Of a stretch of 64,000 bases of DNA, positions 44,509 to 56,633 are shown one piece after another. Under the pieces are notes generated by a model. That model ran no database searches. It saw nothing but the letters and a program-made list of their open reading frames with translations, and was not told the origin of the DNA. The stretch is from contig NC_054535.1 of the NCBI RefSeq assembly GCF_017654505.1, forward strand, positions 86,595,785 to 86,659,784, in the 5' to 3' direction. The stretch's first letter is position 1. The number at the start of each line of letters is the position of its first letter. The DNA is from Polyodon spathula (taxonomy: Eukaryota; Chordata; Actinopteri; Acipenseriformes; Polyodontidae). A program made the translations under genes and the position numbers.

Positions 44509-47294
44509 GTAAAACTTGGCAGGTATTTGACAAGTATGTACAAGCACAGCATAAATGAACGGCACAGTCAACAGACTGATGTGACACTTTTGTTGGAAAA
44601 TGTGTTTAAAGCTTTATTTATTTTCCAACTCTATGACCCACCAGAAATGTGTTCACAACCCATAATTTAAGCACGATGGCCTGGCTTCGTGGGCATGAAT
44701 TTGCCTGTGGGCACCACTTTGAGGACCACAGAGTAGAACTGTACAACTGAGTAGAACTGTTGGCCAAAATGTTGATTACAGGAAATGTTTCTACATCCCT
44801 GCTGCAATCTGGCCCATGGTGTGTCTCAATCAACAAAAATATGACTAAACAGAATAAACAGAAACTTTCCCTGCAGAAGTGAAACCTTCACGCAGGCGTG
44901 GCTTATATTTCGTCGGCTTATGAACGGCCGTCATGCATTTTGTCTTGCTCAACCTTATTGTGTTGAACCGCATCCTGAGGTGGGATGCGGGGACCCAGGT
45001 CAACCTGGTTACGATCCAGGTATGTGGTTTCACACTACGTGGAATTGTGACCCAAGATCATGTGCTTACCTAGCTCATTAACGCTCAGAGAAAATGGATA
45101 GAACCCTGAGGCAGATTGTTTGTTTAGGTACCCCCTAAAGTGTTACAACACACTACAAAGTTTACAAGAAGCAAATGACCTCACCATGTCCCGTCTTATC
45201 CTTATCGCAGCATTATATTTTAAGACTTATTGATGACGCTTGAAATTAATCATGCATGGGTCAACACATTTGCCAATATTTATCCCACTCCCTTCTACCA
45301 CAGTGCTGGTTTTCTTTTTCCAAAATACACCATTCATTTCAATTAGAGCACCAGCATTGTTGCTGGATTCACTATGATGTTTAAAAGAAAAATAAATCTT
45401 TTTCTCTTGGCAAACGTTCTGGGAATGTTGAAGAAAAATGGTTGCGATATGAACAACATGGGATATGGCACGTAAAGTAATGTGTTTATTTTGTAAACAC
45501 TGTAGAGGGTTATGTAACACTTTAATTCAGAGTCGGTTATTTGTACCTGTTGAGGTAATGACCCATCTCCAGAACAGTTTGCAATGTTTGGAATTTTCTG
45601 ATTAAATAGGTTTGAGAAGCAAGTGCATTAAGATTCCAATAATATTTTTTCTCTTTCTGCTATTTCTAAACATGATAAGTACCATTATTTCAATTTAATT
45701 ATAAAAAGGAATGTAAAATATAATCATTCATTAGGCTTTCCATTTACCGATCATCAGACATACACAGTAGGTGAGTTTTTGTTTGAAAATAAGGGAAATG
45801 TTATTGCACAGCAAGCTGCATTGCACACAAGAAATCCCATCTAGCATAATTAGTTATTTTTAGTTGATAATGGAATTTAAGGACGACTTCAAAATTATGT
45901 TTTGTAACAGGCTGGCAGTCCACTTTCTAAGAATCTATTAAGCTCCAGTTGTTAAACGTGGGTGACATCAGTTGTACAGGATAATCAGCAGTATAATGTG
46001 TGAAAAATATATAATTTTCCCCTTCAAGTTGTAAAGACAATATTTTGTCTAACTTTTAAAGTTAGGCACATGAAAAATGTAATTGGACACTCAACTGACT
46101 CCAAACTTCCTGATACACAGCTAGCTCAGCACCAACTCCCGATGGAAAGGCTGCAAGGTGTTTAGATTTGGTCCTCACTTTTGTCCCATTTATTACCATC
46201 ATGGTTATCAGATAGAGAATCCCATAAAACGTCTCAGCCACACAGAGGCTAGTGTGAATGAGTCCACTTGAAACACTCAAACCCAGTATAAAGACAAGCC
46301 ACTGGGTGAAGTCCAGATGAAAGCAGTTAGACTTTGGAGTACCGAACAGAGAAAATAGAATTATCAAAAAATAATGTGTTATGTATAGCAACAATAACAT
46401 GGTATGCCTGTCTGTGGGTTTGCCACAATGGAAGTACATTTTGATCCTTAGCCAGATCTAATTTTACTATATTTTAGTTGAAGAAGTACTGTAGATATTA
46501 TTTTTTAAAACATAGGGGACAAACAGAGTGAATTTGAGAATTACACCAAACCAATGAACAAGGAACAGGACCCAACAAACAGTGCAGCTCTGAAAGCAGA
46601 CATCACACATAACAATCACCATGAGGCATAGCAAATACACTAAAAAAATAAATGTTTTATATGTAATTCGGGCCTTGGTGAGTAAATCCATCATTTCGTA
46701 CAGGACATGTTACCTCCTTGGTCACCACAGCTGAACTGAACTTCAAAAAGACACCATTCCCACAACCCCCGTCCCTGCGAAACAAAGAACCAATGAAATG
46801 AAAGTTCCTTTCAACCAATAGAAAGACCCTGACATACCAACAGATCACTGCAGATTGTAAAAATACATAGTACCAATTTAAACTGAAGGAAAAAAAAAAA
46901 ATAAGAAAATAAAAAATACACAAAGCAACTCAATGGGTCATGGCATATCCTCTATTCTCTACTGTATCACCTCAGATCCACATACAGTGATGGCTCAAAT
47001 GTACTATCTGGCATATTATCAATATCAAACTTTTACAAAGTTTTTGACTAATTCTCATAAGACATTTTTTTTTTTTTTAAAACACTAGCTATGGAAAATA
47101 TATTGAAAAGTTTAAGTTAATACAGATGCTACTGAAGCCAAAAGAATGAATGTAATTACCACTTGTATCTTTGTAGTAGAGCACTGCATGACATATATTA
47201 AAACTTACTATATAAAACAAGTGCTGACAGGCCTGCTTTATTTTAATAGCACTGAATCTTCTGTGAAACCTTTCAGTTTTTTCAGTTACTGTGC
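44509..47294. other. Unassigned; hydrophobic minus-strand frame at 46062-46694
   Basis: GC-richer segments occur near 44900-45030. On the minus strand one reading frame from 46694 to 46062 codes for largely hydrophobic residues (RITYKTFIFLVYLLCLMVIV, later WLVFILGLSVSSGLIHTSLC), with three clustered stops near 46455-46470. I do not recognise it. T-rich DNA gives such frames by chance. Confidence 0.3.
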
Positions 47295-47307
47295 GTTGCT
47301 AGGCAAC
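47295..47307. promoter_or_regulatory. RFX-type X-box motif
   Basis: GTTGCTAGGCAAC is a near-perfect palindromic X-box (GTTGC...GCAAC half-sites). It lies at the upstream edge of a GC-richer stretch leading into the L2 element. Binding is inferred from the motif alone. Confidence 0.5.
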
Positions 47308-47750
47308 CAATTGCGCAATTACGCTCACCCAGTGCTAATCTCATCGGGAGGTCCGAATTGGCTTGGGGGTTTGCCTGGGGAGGCTGCGTAGAACGGGCGC
47401 TGAGCGAAAGCTTGTGCTTTGTTGACATCAAGGAGGAGAGCATCCGCTCCAAGGGATTAACTACTATGTTCAACTGCAAGACTGTGCCCATGAAGGCATT
47501 GCCCAGCCAAGGCCATTTCAAGAGGATGGAGTTGCTGTGAGAATGCTGGGACTCTGGGAGCTCAGAAGTAGGTCAGAGGTTGATCCCAAACAATGTGGAG
47601 AGGGTTTGCGTAGAGTAGTAGGTTCCTAGAGTGGGGCATTCCTTTTAGTGGGACTAGTGCTCGCCATTTGTGTGGCAAACTTTTTTTTTTTTTTTTTTTT
47701 TATTTAAATGTGACACTGGGGCTACCATTGCTGGTACCCTAGTGTACCAA

Positions 47751-47890
47751 TTTCCAGGATCCTTCAGGTGGCAGGAAAGCTCTGGGCTTGCAGAGGCCTG
47801 CAATCTACCTCCATCCACCGCTCAATTTCCAGAATCCATCAGCTTCAAGTAGCAGGAAAGCTCTGGGCTCTCAGAAGCCTGCAATCCACC
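47751..47890. repeat. Two-copy ~75-bp tandem repeat in LINE 5' UTR
   Basis: TTTCCAG(G/A)ATCC, then GCAGGAAAGCTCTGGGCT and GCAAT(C/C)(T/C)ACC, occur twice (47751-47810 and 47825-47890) with small differences. Repeated units in the 5' UTR often carry internal promoters of LINEs; here that is inference. Confidence 0.75.
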
Positions 47891-48067
47891 ATTTACAACT
47901 ACTCAGTGACTGTTTAACTGCTTGAAAAGTAAGGCTGGAACTTTATTTTTAATTTTATTTTATTATTTTACTGCTATTGTTTGTTGTGCATTTTAATTGT
48001 TTATTATTTTATTCCTGGGTTTCTAATATTAATATTAACATAACCTATAGGTTAATATTCCAACTGA

Positions 48068-49130
48068 GTGGCTAAGGAAAACAAAACTGTAAAAAATGTG
48101 GCCATTGCGGTGTATTATTGCAGGCTGATCGACTTTTTAAAGGAAGATTTCCAAGAGGATTTTGTTTGTAAACAATCTCAACTAATAGAACACCTGGAAT
48201 CCAGGATAAGTGGCCTTGAGGAGCAATTGGCTGACATGTACTGCAATAAAGATTTAGCAGAATTGGTAGACTTAATAAACACTCCCTACAGAAAGATTGT
48301 GTGCACGCCACTAGTAAGGAGGAGAGACTCCAACCAGACAGAGAGAGATAGATGGGTGACTGTTGGCCAAAACAGAAAGAAAGGACATGTAGGCCACACA
48401 GGGGCGACATCTCCAGAACTTGCTGTGTCCAATTGATACCAGCCCTTACTAGATATTGATCTGGACTCTGACCGTTCAGAGGAAATTGGAGGGAATTGGC
48501 CCCTAGTCACCCAGTAACCCACTACCCCCAGAAAAAATGAATCACTCTTAGAGGATGTTTCTGATGAAGTTAGGAAAAGACTTCAACCTCTTCACCAACA
48601 CGAGAACTGTGACACACCTAACAACAAGATGCTTATAGTGGGAGATTCTATTATTAGAAATGTCAACCTAACCCTTAGAAATTCTCAGGAGGTGGCAGTA
48701 TGTTGCTTACCAGGAGCAACGGTCTCTGATATTGAGGCCAACCTGAATAAGGCAGCTGAAAATCACAATCAGATTTCCACACTAATGATATAAGATTCAG
48801 AGAATCCGAGATTCTAAAGAAAACATACATTTCATTATATCAAAAGGCTTAGTCCTTATGTCAGAATGTAATTTTCTCTGGACCTTTACCTGTTACTAAC
48901 AGAGGATGTGAAGCATTTAGTCGACTAGTTTCCCTAAATAGTTGGTTATCCAAATGGTGTACATCTGAGAAACTAGGTTTTATCGATAATTGAGATAGTT
49001 TTTGGGAGAGGCCGGGGTTCTTCAAAAAAGATGGTCTCCACTCAAATTAGAAAGGACTACTAAGATTAACAGAAAACAGGACGTTACTGTAACAATCTGT
49101 GACTTAGTGCACCATTGTCTGGGTCTCAGT
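48068..49130 (+). pseudogene. L2 ORF1 (coiled coil and esterase-like domain), decayed
   Basis: The frame from 48068 opens on GTG rather than ATG. It shows a coiled-coil-like LIEHLESRISGLEEQLADMY, a basic stretch and RWVTVGQNRKKGHVG, then a stop after PELAVSN. In other frames follow KMLIVGDSIIRNVNLTLRNS (the GDS block of SGNH hydrolases), SRLVSLNSWLSKWCTSEKLG and KDGLHSN (the Asp-His pair of the same fold). The middle block with the Gly-Asn motif is deleted. Such ORF1 proteins bind nucleic acid and, in zebrafish L2, have esterase activity. This copy is broken by several stops and frameshifts. Confidence 0.8.
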
Positions 49131-49162
49131 TACCCACCCAGATTAAACAATCAGTGTATCCT

Positions 49163-49458
49163 TGTGATGAAGTGCCCGCCCCTGTGTGTATTTTCTGTTA
49201 TGTTGTGTGTTTAATGTTGGTGTATAGTCTCTGGTACACGGGATATAAACGGGTCTGTGTTTAAAATGTATATTTGTATTTAGGCACGAGGATTGCACAG
49301 CACCGTGTTTGTTTGTCGATCTGCTCACTGTATTTTTGTTTAGTATTAGTCCGTTTTTGTTTGTCTGTTTATTTTGGCTACCAGTGCCGTGTCCTGTTTC
49401 TGTTTGTTTGTTCAACCATTTTATTTTACAATAAACCACTTCATCCGTCTTTGTGACA
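49163..49458 (+). mobile_element. Solo LTR inside the L2 element
   Basis: A 296-bp block starting TGTGATGAAGTGCCC and ending TTTGTGACA. It is flanked by ATCCT (49158-49162) and ATCCC (49459-49463), that is a 4-bp match ATCC plus one differing base. It has GATATAAAC (TATA-like, about 49240) and CAATAAACC (polyadenylation signal, about 49429), then a short U5-like tail. It separates ORF1 from ORF2 of the L2 copy and so is younger than it. Confidence 0.7.
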
Positions 49459-49759
49459 ATCCCATAAAAACAGTACCTGTCCCCATCATAGAAATGTTTT
49501 CTGTTTTACCTGGGGTGCATGTACTGAAAATGTAATTAGTATTAAAACACAAGCAGGGAGTACACTGAAGAGTATTACACAAAACCCTTTATTTCAGCAA
49601 CCTGATCATAGTGAGGTAGCTGTTGATGACGGTAATAATAAAATTGAAATCCTTATTGCAAGTTGTAGGGACTGTTCTGCTAGATCTATCCGCACTCAGG
49701 GGCTGATTTCCAATAATCTTATTAAAGTTTTTTTTTAAATACAGCTACTCCTTTATCTC

Positions 49760-52181
49760 AGTGCAATAAAATACATGTAGCTTTACTTAATGTACGGTCC
49801 CTATCTAACAAAGCTCTTTTAATTAGTGATCTCATCACTGGCTATAAACTAGGATTTTTATTTCTGACTGAGACGTGGCATAGTGTGGATGATAATACTT
49901 CTTTATTTGCAGCCTCATCCTCCAGCTATACTTTTATCCAGCAAGCATGTGCTGAAGGGCGAGGAGGTGGACTAGCTAGCATTTTCCTTTATATCTCTTG
50001 TAAACAGAATAGTTTTGGGGAATTTTTATCCTTTGAATCTTTATCCTTCATACTTGATAGTCGACTCTCTGTACTTTTGGTAAATATCTATCGCCCACCT
50101 AAACCAACATAATCTTTCTTACCAGAATTTTCAGAATTCCCATGTATAATTTCCACTAAATATGATAGGATTCTTATACTTGGAGATTTTAATTTGCACA
50201 CTGATATTATATCTGATTCAACAGCTATGGACTTTTTAAGTCGATTAGATTCTTTTGAGTTTACTCAGCATGTACTGTAAAACAGGGCCTACACATAACC
50301 ACGGTCATACTTTAGATTTAGTAAAATCTAAGGACTAGAAATGATCATATCCCCAACTATCGAATCTACATTATCAGATAATTTCTTAATTTCATTTGAG
50401 GCAATTTTGCCTCAATGTAAAAAGACTGTAGTGAGTTCTGTTAAAAGGCGCATTATACAATAAATCCCGCAGTTGTTCAAAAGTTTTCTGAAGTAGTTAG
50501 TCTATGTCCACCCATCTCAACAAGTTCTCTATCAACTGATGAGTTATTTGACAGATACAACCATCAACTAAAAACTGCTCTTGATACTGTGGCTCCAGTA
50601 AAAATGAAACAGTCTCTGTAAAACGTAGGACACCGTGGATGAATAATGATATACATCAAATAAAAAGAAATTGTCGCAAAGCAGAGCGTAAACGGAGAGA
50701 TACAAAACTACAAATACATTACGATATTTTAAAGCACTCCCTATCAAAGTATAACGCAGCATTAATGTCAGCAAGAAGTACTTATTTCTCCAGTCTTATT
50801 GCAGAAAATAAGAACAATGCTAGAGTCCTTTTCTCAACTATTGATAGATTAGTAAACCCATCTCCTTTACCTGAATATTGCATTGTTGCCTCACCTATCA
50901 AGTGTGAAGAATTTCATAATTATGTTGATGGAAAATACTTAGTATTAAAGACCAAATTCCAAAAAATGATTTTGAGCTCTGTGTGCCACCAAAAACAATC
51001 GAAACAGAATTACATTATTTTTTCTCAGATTAACATACAAGACTTAAATAAAATAGTTATGCACATGAAATCCTCTACATGTCTTTTGGATCCTATACCA
51101 ACCAGTCGAAGGAGGTGTTTAGTAAGCTGTCCAATGATGTCCTTGATATAGTTAATAGCTCTTTGTCATCAGGAAGGTTTCTACCTTAGTGAAACCTTTA
51201 CTTAAGAAATCAAATATGAATAGTTCAGTTCTAAGTAATTTTAGACCTATTTCAAAGCTTTTTTAGCAAAGGTACTTGAAAAAGTCGTTTTTAAACAAAT
51301 TAATAGTTTCCTTGGAAATAATAACATCTTCAAGAAATTTCAAACAGGATTTCGCGCTAACCATAACACTGAGACTGCACTTGTCAAAGTGATAAATGAT
51401 CTTCGTATAAGTACACAGTCTAAGTGTTTATCTGTTCTGATCCTTTTAGATCTGAGTGCTACTTTTGATACTGTGGATCACAAGATTTTAATTAATCATC
51501 TCAGAGAATGGGTGGGCCTTTAAACTGGTTCATGTCCTATTTAATGAATAGACAATATTTTGTTGCCTTAGGAGAATCTCCACCTGGACTAGCTAATATT
51601 ACACATGGTGTTCCGCAGGGCTCCATTCTTGGTCTCATGTTATTTTCTTTATATATGCTGCCAGGGGAGGTTATTCATAAACATCGGGTAAATTTCCACA
51701 GCTTTGCAGAAGACTCACAGATTTATATGTCTGTTAAACCAAGTGACACAACAGCTATCAATACCCTTTTCAAATGCCTAGCCGATATTAGAAGCTGGAT
51801 GTCTCAGAATTTCTTACAGTTAAATTCTGATAAGACAGAAGTCTTACTTTTAAGCTCTAATCAACAGATGGACGTGACAAATATTGATCTAGGTATGCTA
51901 AAATCAAACGTAAAATCTGAAGTGAAAAACCTGGGGGTTATTTTTGATTCTGCGCTTTCCTTTGAACCACATATAAAATACATTACTAGAGTGTCGTTCT
52001 ATCATTTAAGAAACATTGCAAAAGTTAGAGCATTCTTGTCCTTGGATGATGCAAAGAAATCAGCCTACAGCTGGTGCAAAATTCTGCTACTAGAATGCTA
52101 ACTAGAACAAAAAAGGGCTCATATTACACCTGTGTTGGCATCATTGCATTGGCTTCCTGTGCATTACAGAATTGATTTTCT
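49760..52181 (+). pseudogene. L2 ORF2 (endonuclease/reverse transcriptase), decayed
   Basis: The endonuclease shows ALLNVRSLSNKALLISDLIT, FLFLTETWHSVDDNT, EGRGGGLASIF, LLVNIYRPPK and ILILGDFNLHTD. The linker is near 50640. The reverse transcriptase shows FKKFQTGFRANHNTETALVK, LILLDLSATFDTVDHKIL, THGVPQGSILG and FHSFAEDSQIYMSV. The last is the YXDD box changed to FAED. The C-terminal part has KNLGVIFDSALSFEPHIKYI and then, in another frame, ASLHWLPVHYRIDF, where it stops. Frameshifts occur near 50110, 51120, 51270 and 52100. Inactive. Confidence 0.9.
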
Positions 52182-53484
52182 TCACACACATTTCTTCACA
52201 CATGCAACTGTATAGCAAAAAATATATATGTATTTGTGATTTTTGAAACGTTGTTATGTTACTAACATTTTTTTTTTTTTTGATTGTGTTATTTAAATTC
52301 CTATTGCAAGTGTTTTGTTACTTCATACAATTATTCTGGAAATATCTGTAAGTGCAAAACACATTAAGCATGACTGATTCTAAAGGAGCGCTTTGCTGAT
52401 TCACAGGCTTAATTACTGTATGCTGACCATAACAGATTACCAGCAAAGCAGGAAATTTATCACCAATTTCACAAAGAATAAATCTACCATCTGGCGACAG
52501 TAAGCTGAGTACAGTAAAGGGAAGGATAAATCTGCTTCATGAACAAGTCCTTTGTGCGAGAATTCAGAGGATATTTCCCCTTGCTATTATATACAACAAT
52601 TCAGCATGGCTTGCATATGTGTTGTAATTTATACAAATCAAGTTTTATGTAGATGAATGTGCAGTATGATTGTGAGGGAGTTGTTAATTCCAACTATCAC
52701 TAAAAACCATGAAAGCTAACTTTGGAGTTTCATTGTATTCTGTTTGTCATTGCACTGTTTTAAAGGACTGAACGGTGTTACAAAGACTGGAAGGTGCACT
52801 AATTTGCTAACTGTTTGTAATTAGATTTTTTAAAATTGTACATTAAACCATATGTTAAATACTGCACAACCATGTAAATCAGTGGGGGGGGGTTGATGTT
52901 GTTGCCGGTGTTGTGTCAAACAGTGTCGCACAATTGTAATAATAAAGTAATAATTTACAAGATATTGTATAACTGTATTGATTTGATATTTAAATTGGTT
53001 TACATTTTTTGATATATTTTTTATATATAATCTATTTTTGGTATGATAGACCGATAGTTAAGATATATAATGGTTGAGATACTCAGTAGCAGGTTAATAT
53101 GCAAACATTAAGGACGTACTGTATACGCTCGGAGCGAAACCATTGACATGCGACACTTTTTGGCAGACGATTCAAAGATGGTGGAAAAAATAAACTAGGC
53201 TGACTACAGTTGCAACACTTTTTGCGACGCTTTTCTACCGATGACATTTAAGACATATCCCTTTAAAAGGACCAGCTGCTGGAGCACCTTTGCATGATGC
53301 CTGCAGCCGTTCTGGATGGTTCAGAGTTCTCAGGATTTAATTGGTATATTTTTTTAACCCTCTATTGCCCACGTTGTGAAAACATTGTTGAAAAAAATCT
53401 TTCATTCATTTTTAGCACTAAAAATGGTCCAACAGCCTTACCAAAACTTAAATTCCACCCCAAAATTTTTAGGAGGTACATGGG
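52182..53484. other. No recognised feature
   Basis: AT-rich unassigned sequence downstream of the L2 copy. A T tract lies near 52270 and a G8 run near 52887. Confidence 0.45.
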
Positions 53485-55130
53485 ATTTGTTACCTTGAGG
53501 CAACATTGAACCACTATAGAACAAATGAAAGGAGTACATTTGTTTGAAAATCAAACTTTTCTAAATTTTATTCAGGCATGATATTACATTTTCTTCTTGG
53601 AACAAAATGATCATTTTGACTTAGATTTAAAAACAATTAATCATAATGCAACATCTTGAGTTGAAGATAAATTAAAAACAAAATCTACATTTGTCCAGTG
53701 ATCCTGCTCAAATGCATTCTGTCCAACTCACTGCTTGTTAAAGTCCACAAAGCAGTTAATCTCAGCAGTGAAACGGGAAAACACCACTCTTCACACATTC
53801 TACCTTGATGATCCCTTTGCAGCCTGGGTATTTACATCTACATCTGGTTTCTGCCCAAACAGGCCAGTGGTCTGTGTTGTCCATACAGACAGGTGTCAGT
53901 GCACTGGACCCACAGGCCCTCTTCCTTTTTCCAGACAGACTTGCCTTGCCTAGGTTGATTTTGTTCTGCTTGCAGAGACAGCTTTGCTACCTCAGTTTAA
54001 AACTCCAATAAACTGAGCTGCTCTTTCTTTTGGATGCCACAATCAATGGAATCTCTTCGGTACAGGAGCCAAGCCAGCACAAGTGTGAAATCCATCATGT
54101 GGTAGACAATGCGATGGTACCTCATCTTGGATCTAATCTTAGTTCGGTGCTGTGCGCTGAGTGAATCCAGGAGGTCCACCCCACCCATGCTCTGGTTGTA
54201 CAATTTAGCAATACTGGGGCATATCACTTGAACAGCTTCCTTTCTCTTCTTGTCCCATCTCTCCACTGTGGAAGTTGGGTTGGCTGCTGCATAGGTACTC
54301 AGGAGAGTCAACAGATGGTTGTCAAACCATTTGACTGCCCTGAGGTACACACCATTGTGTTTTGCCTCTTTCTCTGCAAAGGTTCTCCTTCCTTTCTTCT
54401 CCATTTCCTTGTCATTCATGAAGGTGGATCCAGCCAGACGATTTTGTCTAACCGTCCCCACACTGTGGATCTTTTTTTTGTTTGTAGAGCCACTTGCAGG
54501 TCAACACTACTGAACCAATTATAAAAGAATATTTTGCAGGAGAGGTTGTCTGGGATGATGCTTGCAAGTCGTAAAACTACATTCCCACTTGCACTAATAT
54601 CTGGCATCCCCTCAAGTAGAGAAATGGATCCCATGTAGATGTCAAAATTGTACACGATCCCATTGCTGTCGAACAGTACAAACACTTTGTGCCCCCAGCG
54701 TTTGGGCTTTTTGGGGTTGTACTGCTTCATTGCAATTTGGCTTTAAATGGCACAATTTGCTCATCTACATAGAGCATCTCGTCCATTTGGGTTATTTTGA
54801 CTGTATTCATTTTTCTAAACATTGAAAATATAAAAGAGCATTGTAATACTGAACTATATGACACAGCGTGGATGATATGATAATGCAGTGCTGAAAAGCT
54901 TTGTTATACTATTCAATATTACAGTATACTATTACAGTATATGTTAGAACAATATTTTATCAAGATATTACAGTAATAATGATGATAATCATAATTATGG
55001 TAATAATAGGCTGGTTACTTTAGAATATGACCACATGTAAGCAAAAACAAACTGGAAATTGAGATAACATTGTGGTTCAATGTTGCTTATTGAGATTCCA
55101 TTGTGGTTCAATGTAGCTTTGAGGCAACAT
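53485..55130 (-). mobile_element. piggyBac-like transposon remnant
   Basis: A transposase remnant on the minus strand (53997-54830) lies between related inverted segments. TTGAGGCAACATTGAACCAC near 53493-53512 is complementary in pattern to two blocks near 55072-55130 (GTGGTTCAATGTTGCTTATT and GTGGTTCAATGTAGCTTTGA). These may be subterminal repeats. The TTAA-flanked ends typical of piggyBac could not be fixed. Confidence 0.6.
53997..54830 (-). pseudogene. piggyBac-like transposase, decayed
   Basis: Minus-strand blocks in order are MDEMLYVDEQIVPFKAKLQ, YNPKKPKRWGHKVFVLFDSN, IVYNFDIYMGS, IFFYNWFSSVDLQVAL, GTVRQNRLAGS, NGVYLRAVKWFDNHLLTLLS, KEAVQVICPSIAKLYNQSMG, GVDLLDSLSAQHRTKIRSKM and MMDFTLVLAWLLYRR. 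These follow the PGBD/piggyBac domain order (PG-KP-KWG, DN(F/W)FTS, GT-R-NR, GGVD--D). The catalytic Asp of the DN-F motif reads Tyr here (YNWF). Frameshifts lie near 54730 and 54460. The N-terminal domain was not found, nor any C-terminal Cys-rich domain after LSLLEF. Confidence 0.88.
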
Positions 55131-56068
55131 ACCTATTTCATTAATTTATCAAAATATATATTTTGTGAAAATGAGGTAGAGTGATGAAAAATAATTCTTA
55201 ACTTACCCAAGATTGTGAATCCATTTTTATTGAAGAAAAAGCTGTAAAAATTATTTTAGAGCAATTTTTAAGAGCACTCTAATGGCCGTCACACATGTGC
55301 TATATTCTGATTTTAAAAGGTGTTGAAGAAAGGAAATACTGGTCATATTACCAAATGTAAGTCTACTATTGGTTTATTTAGCTTCCTCCCTTAAAAAGCG
55401 AGAATTGCGTTATGATTTATGTTGCTTTTTGTGTTTCTAAGGGAGCAAAAAAGTGGTATGTTACTTCGAGGTAACATTTAGCCATGGAGGTAATGTTTCT
55501 ACGGCTCCATCCACCTCATTGTGTCTCAATACAAACCTCAAAGTTACAGAAATTGCAAGCATTCAGAAATATTGAAAGCATCATAATACATATTAGAATG
55601 TAATCTTTTAGACATATGAATTAAAAATAAAAGCCGATTTATACATTTAAAAAGTGAACAAATGTTGTCATGTTACTCATGGCCAAGTGGTCAATGAGGG
55701 TTGAATGCGGGTTCCCTGAATTTCAGTTCATTTCTGTATACTGTATATCTGAATACAACTGAATTATACATTACTTGAGCTATAGTGCCTGTGACTTTCA
55801 TTAGCGCCCTCATCTTTGGCTTGGGTAGCATAACTCCAGTAGTGGTCAACTAACATACGGTAGAGCCTTCATCGACGGGCACTGTCACTATGAGAAAATG
55901 ATTATACCAGTGGGTATCTACAGTTAGTATTCCAATGAGCAGTGAATTATAAGTCAGTGTCAATATTATGCTGATAATCTATCCAGTATATGTCAAAAGT
56001 CAGCACAAATGGTATAGGTAATTTCTTTAACAAACTTCATGATAAAGGAGATTTACTTGTTTCGTGCT
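55131..56068. other. No recognised feature
   Basis: AT-rich. GTTACTTCGAGGTAACA (about 55460-55476) is a short palindrome resembling the GAGG(C/T)AACAT blocks at the piggyBac remnant edges, so parts may belong to it. Confidence 0.4.
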
Positions 56069-56076
56069 ATTATTAC

Positions 56077-56128
<52 letters not shown>

Positions 56129-56129
56129 T
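56069..56129. repeat. (TTA)n microsatellite
   Basis: About 20 units, 25 bp before the solo LTR. Confidence 0.95.
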
Positions 56130-56153
56130 AAGTTGATAATAAGGTTATGGGCT

Positions 56154-56633
56154 TGTGACAGGTCAGCTGAGCTATGATGTCCCCAGACCAGGAAGTTGAC
56201 ACAGGCAGGTGCCACGAGTGAAAAGCGCAGGTGCACGTTTTTATTCAAACAAAAAGTAAATGAAAAGGTTATACAAAAAACACTGCTCACAGAGCAAAAT
56301 AAAAGCTTTAAACAAAACCTTGCACACTAAATATATACTGTGCTGATTCCTTATTTTCTTTTCACTTTGTTCTTCCCCGCTCTCTCACGTACCTCCTTCA
56401 AGCACACCACCCCAAACAGAGGATTTCTCTCCCCTTACATCCCATGTGGCTGGCGCCTAATCAAACATCAATTATTCAATAAAGGCTCCAGCAACATTCT
56501 TAGATGTTTTTGGCAGGGATACGAATTAACTACCACCAACACGCAAAGCAAAATAGATTCTTTAAATACAACAAATCATATTAAACACCCCAAAATAATT
56601 TATTATACAGCAAGACTTTTTTGCCCTGCCACA
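56154..56633 (-). mobile_element. Solo LTR with 4-bp target duplication
   Basis: On the minus strand it starts TGTGGCAGGGCA and ends GACCTGTCACA. GGGC flanks both sides (56149-56152 and 56634-56637). It shares with the 7725-8143 element the GGTGGT stretch, half of the hairpin (GGCAGGGAT at 56512-56520; the other arm is lost), the block around CCAGCCACATGGGATGTAAG and a GAATAAAAACG polyadenylation region. No internal genes are present. Confidence 0.65.

Larger units (their letters stand above)
47308..52181 (+). mobile_element. L2-clade LINE, decayed, with solo LTR inside
   Basis: A nearly complete non-LTR element: probable 5' UTR with an internal duplication (47751-47890), ORF1 remnant with coiled coil and SGNH/esterase-like domain (48068-49130), solo LTR insert (49163-49458), and ORF2 remnant with endonuclease and reverse transcriptase (49760-52181). 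The exact 5' boundary is unclear. The 3' end breaks off within the last part of ORF2, before any 3' tail. Coiled coil plus esterase in ORF1 is known from zebrafish L2 elements. Confidence 0.85.

Noticed and set aside
43180..44735. Possible hAT element enclosing the minus-strand Tc1 copy
   Set aside because: CAGAGGTCCACAAAG and TTTGAGGACCACAG are only partly complementary, and no 8-bp target duplication was found.
55680..55730. tRNA-like or SINE promoter boxes
   Set aside because: Only loose resemblance to A and B boxes; no cloverleaf or SINE body could be drawn.
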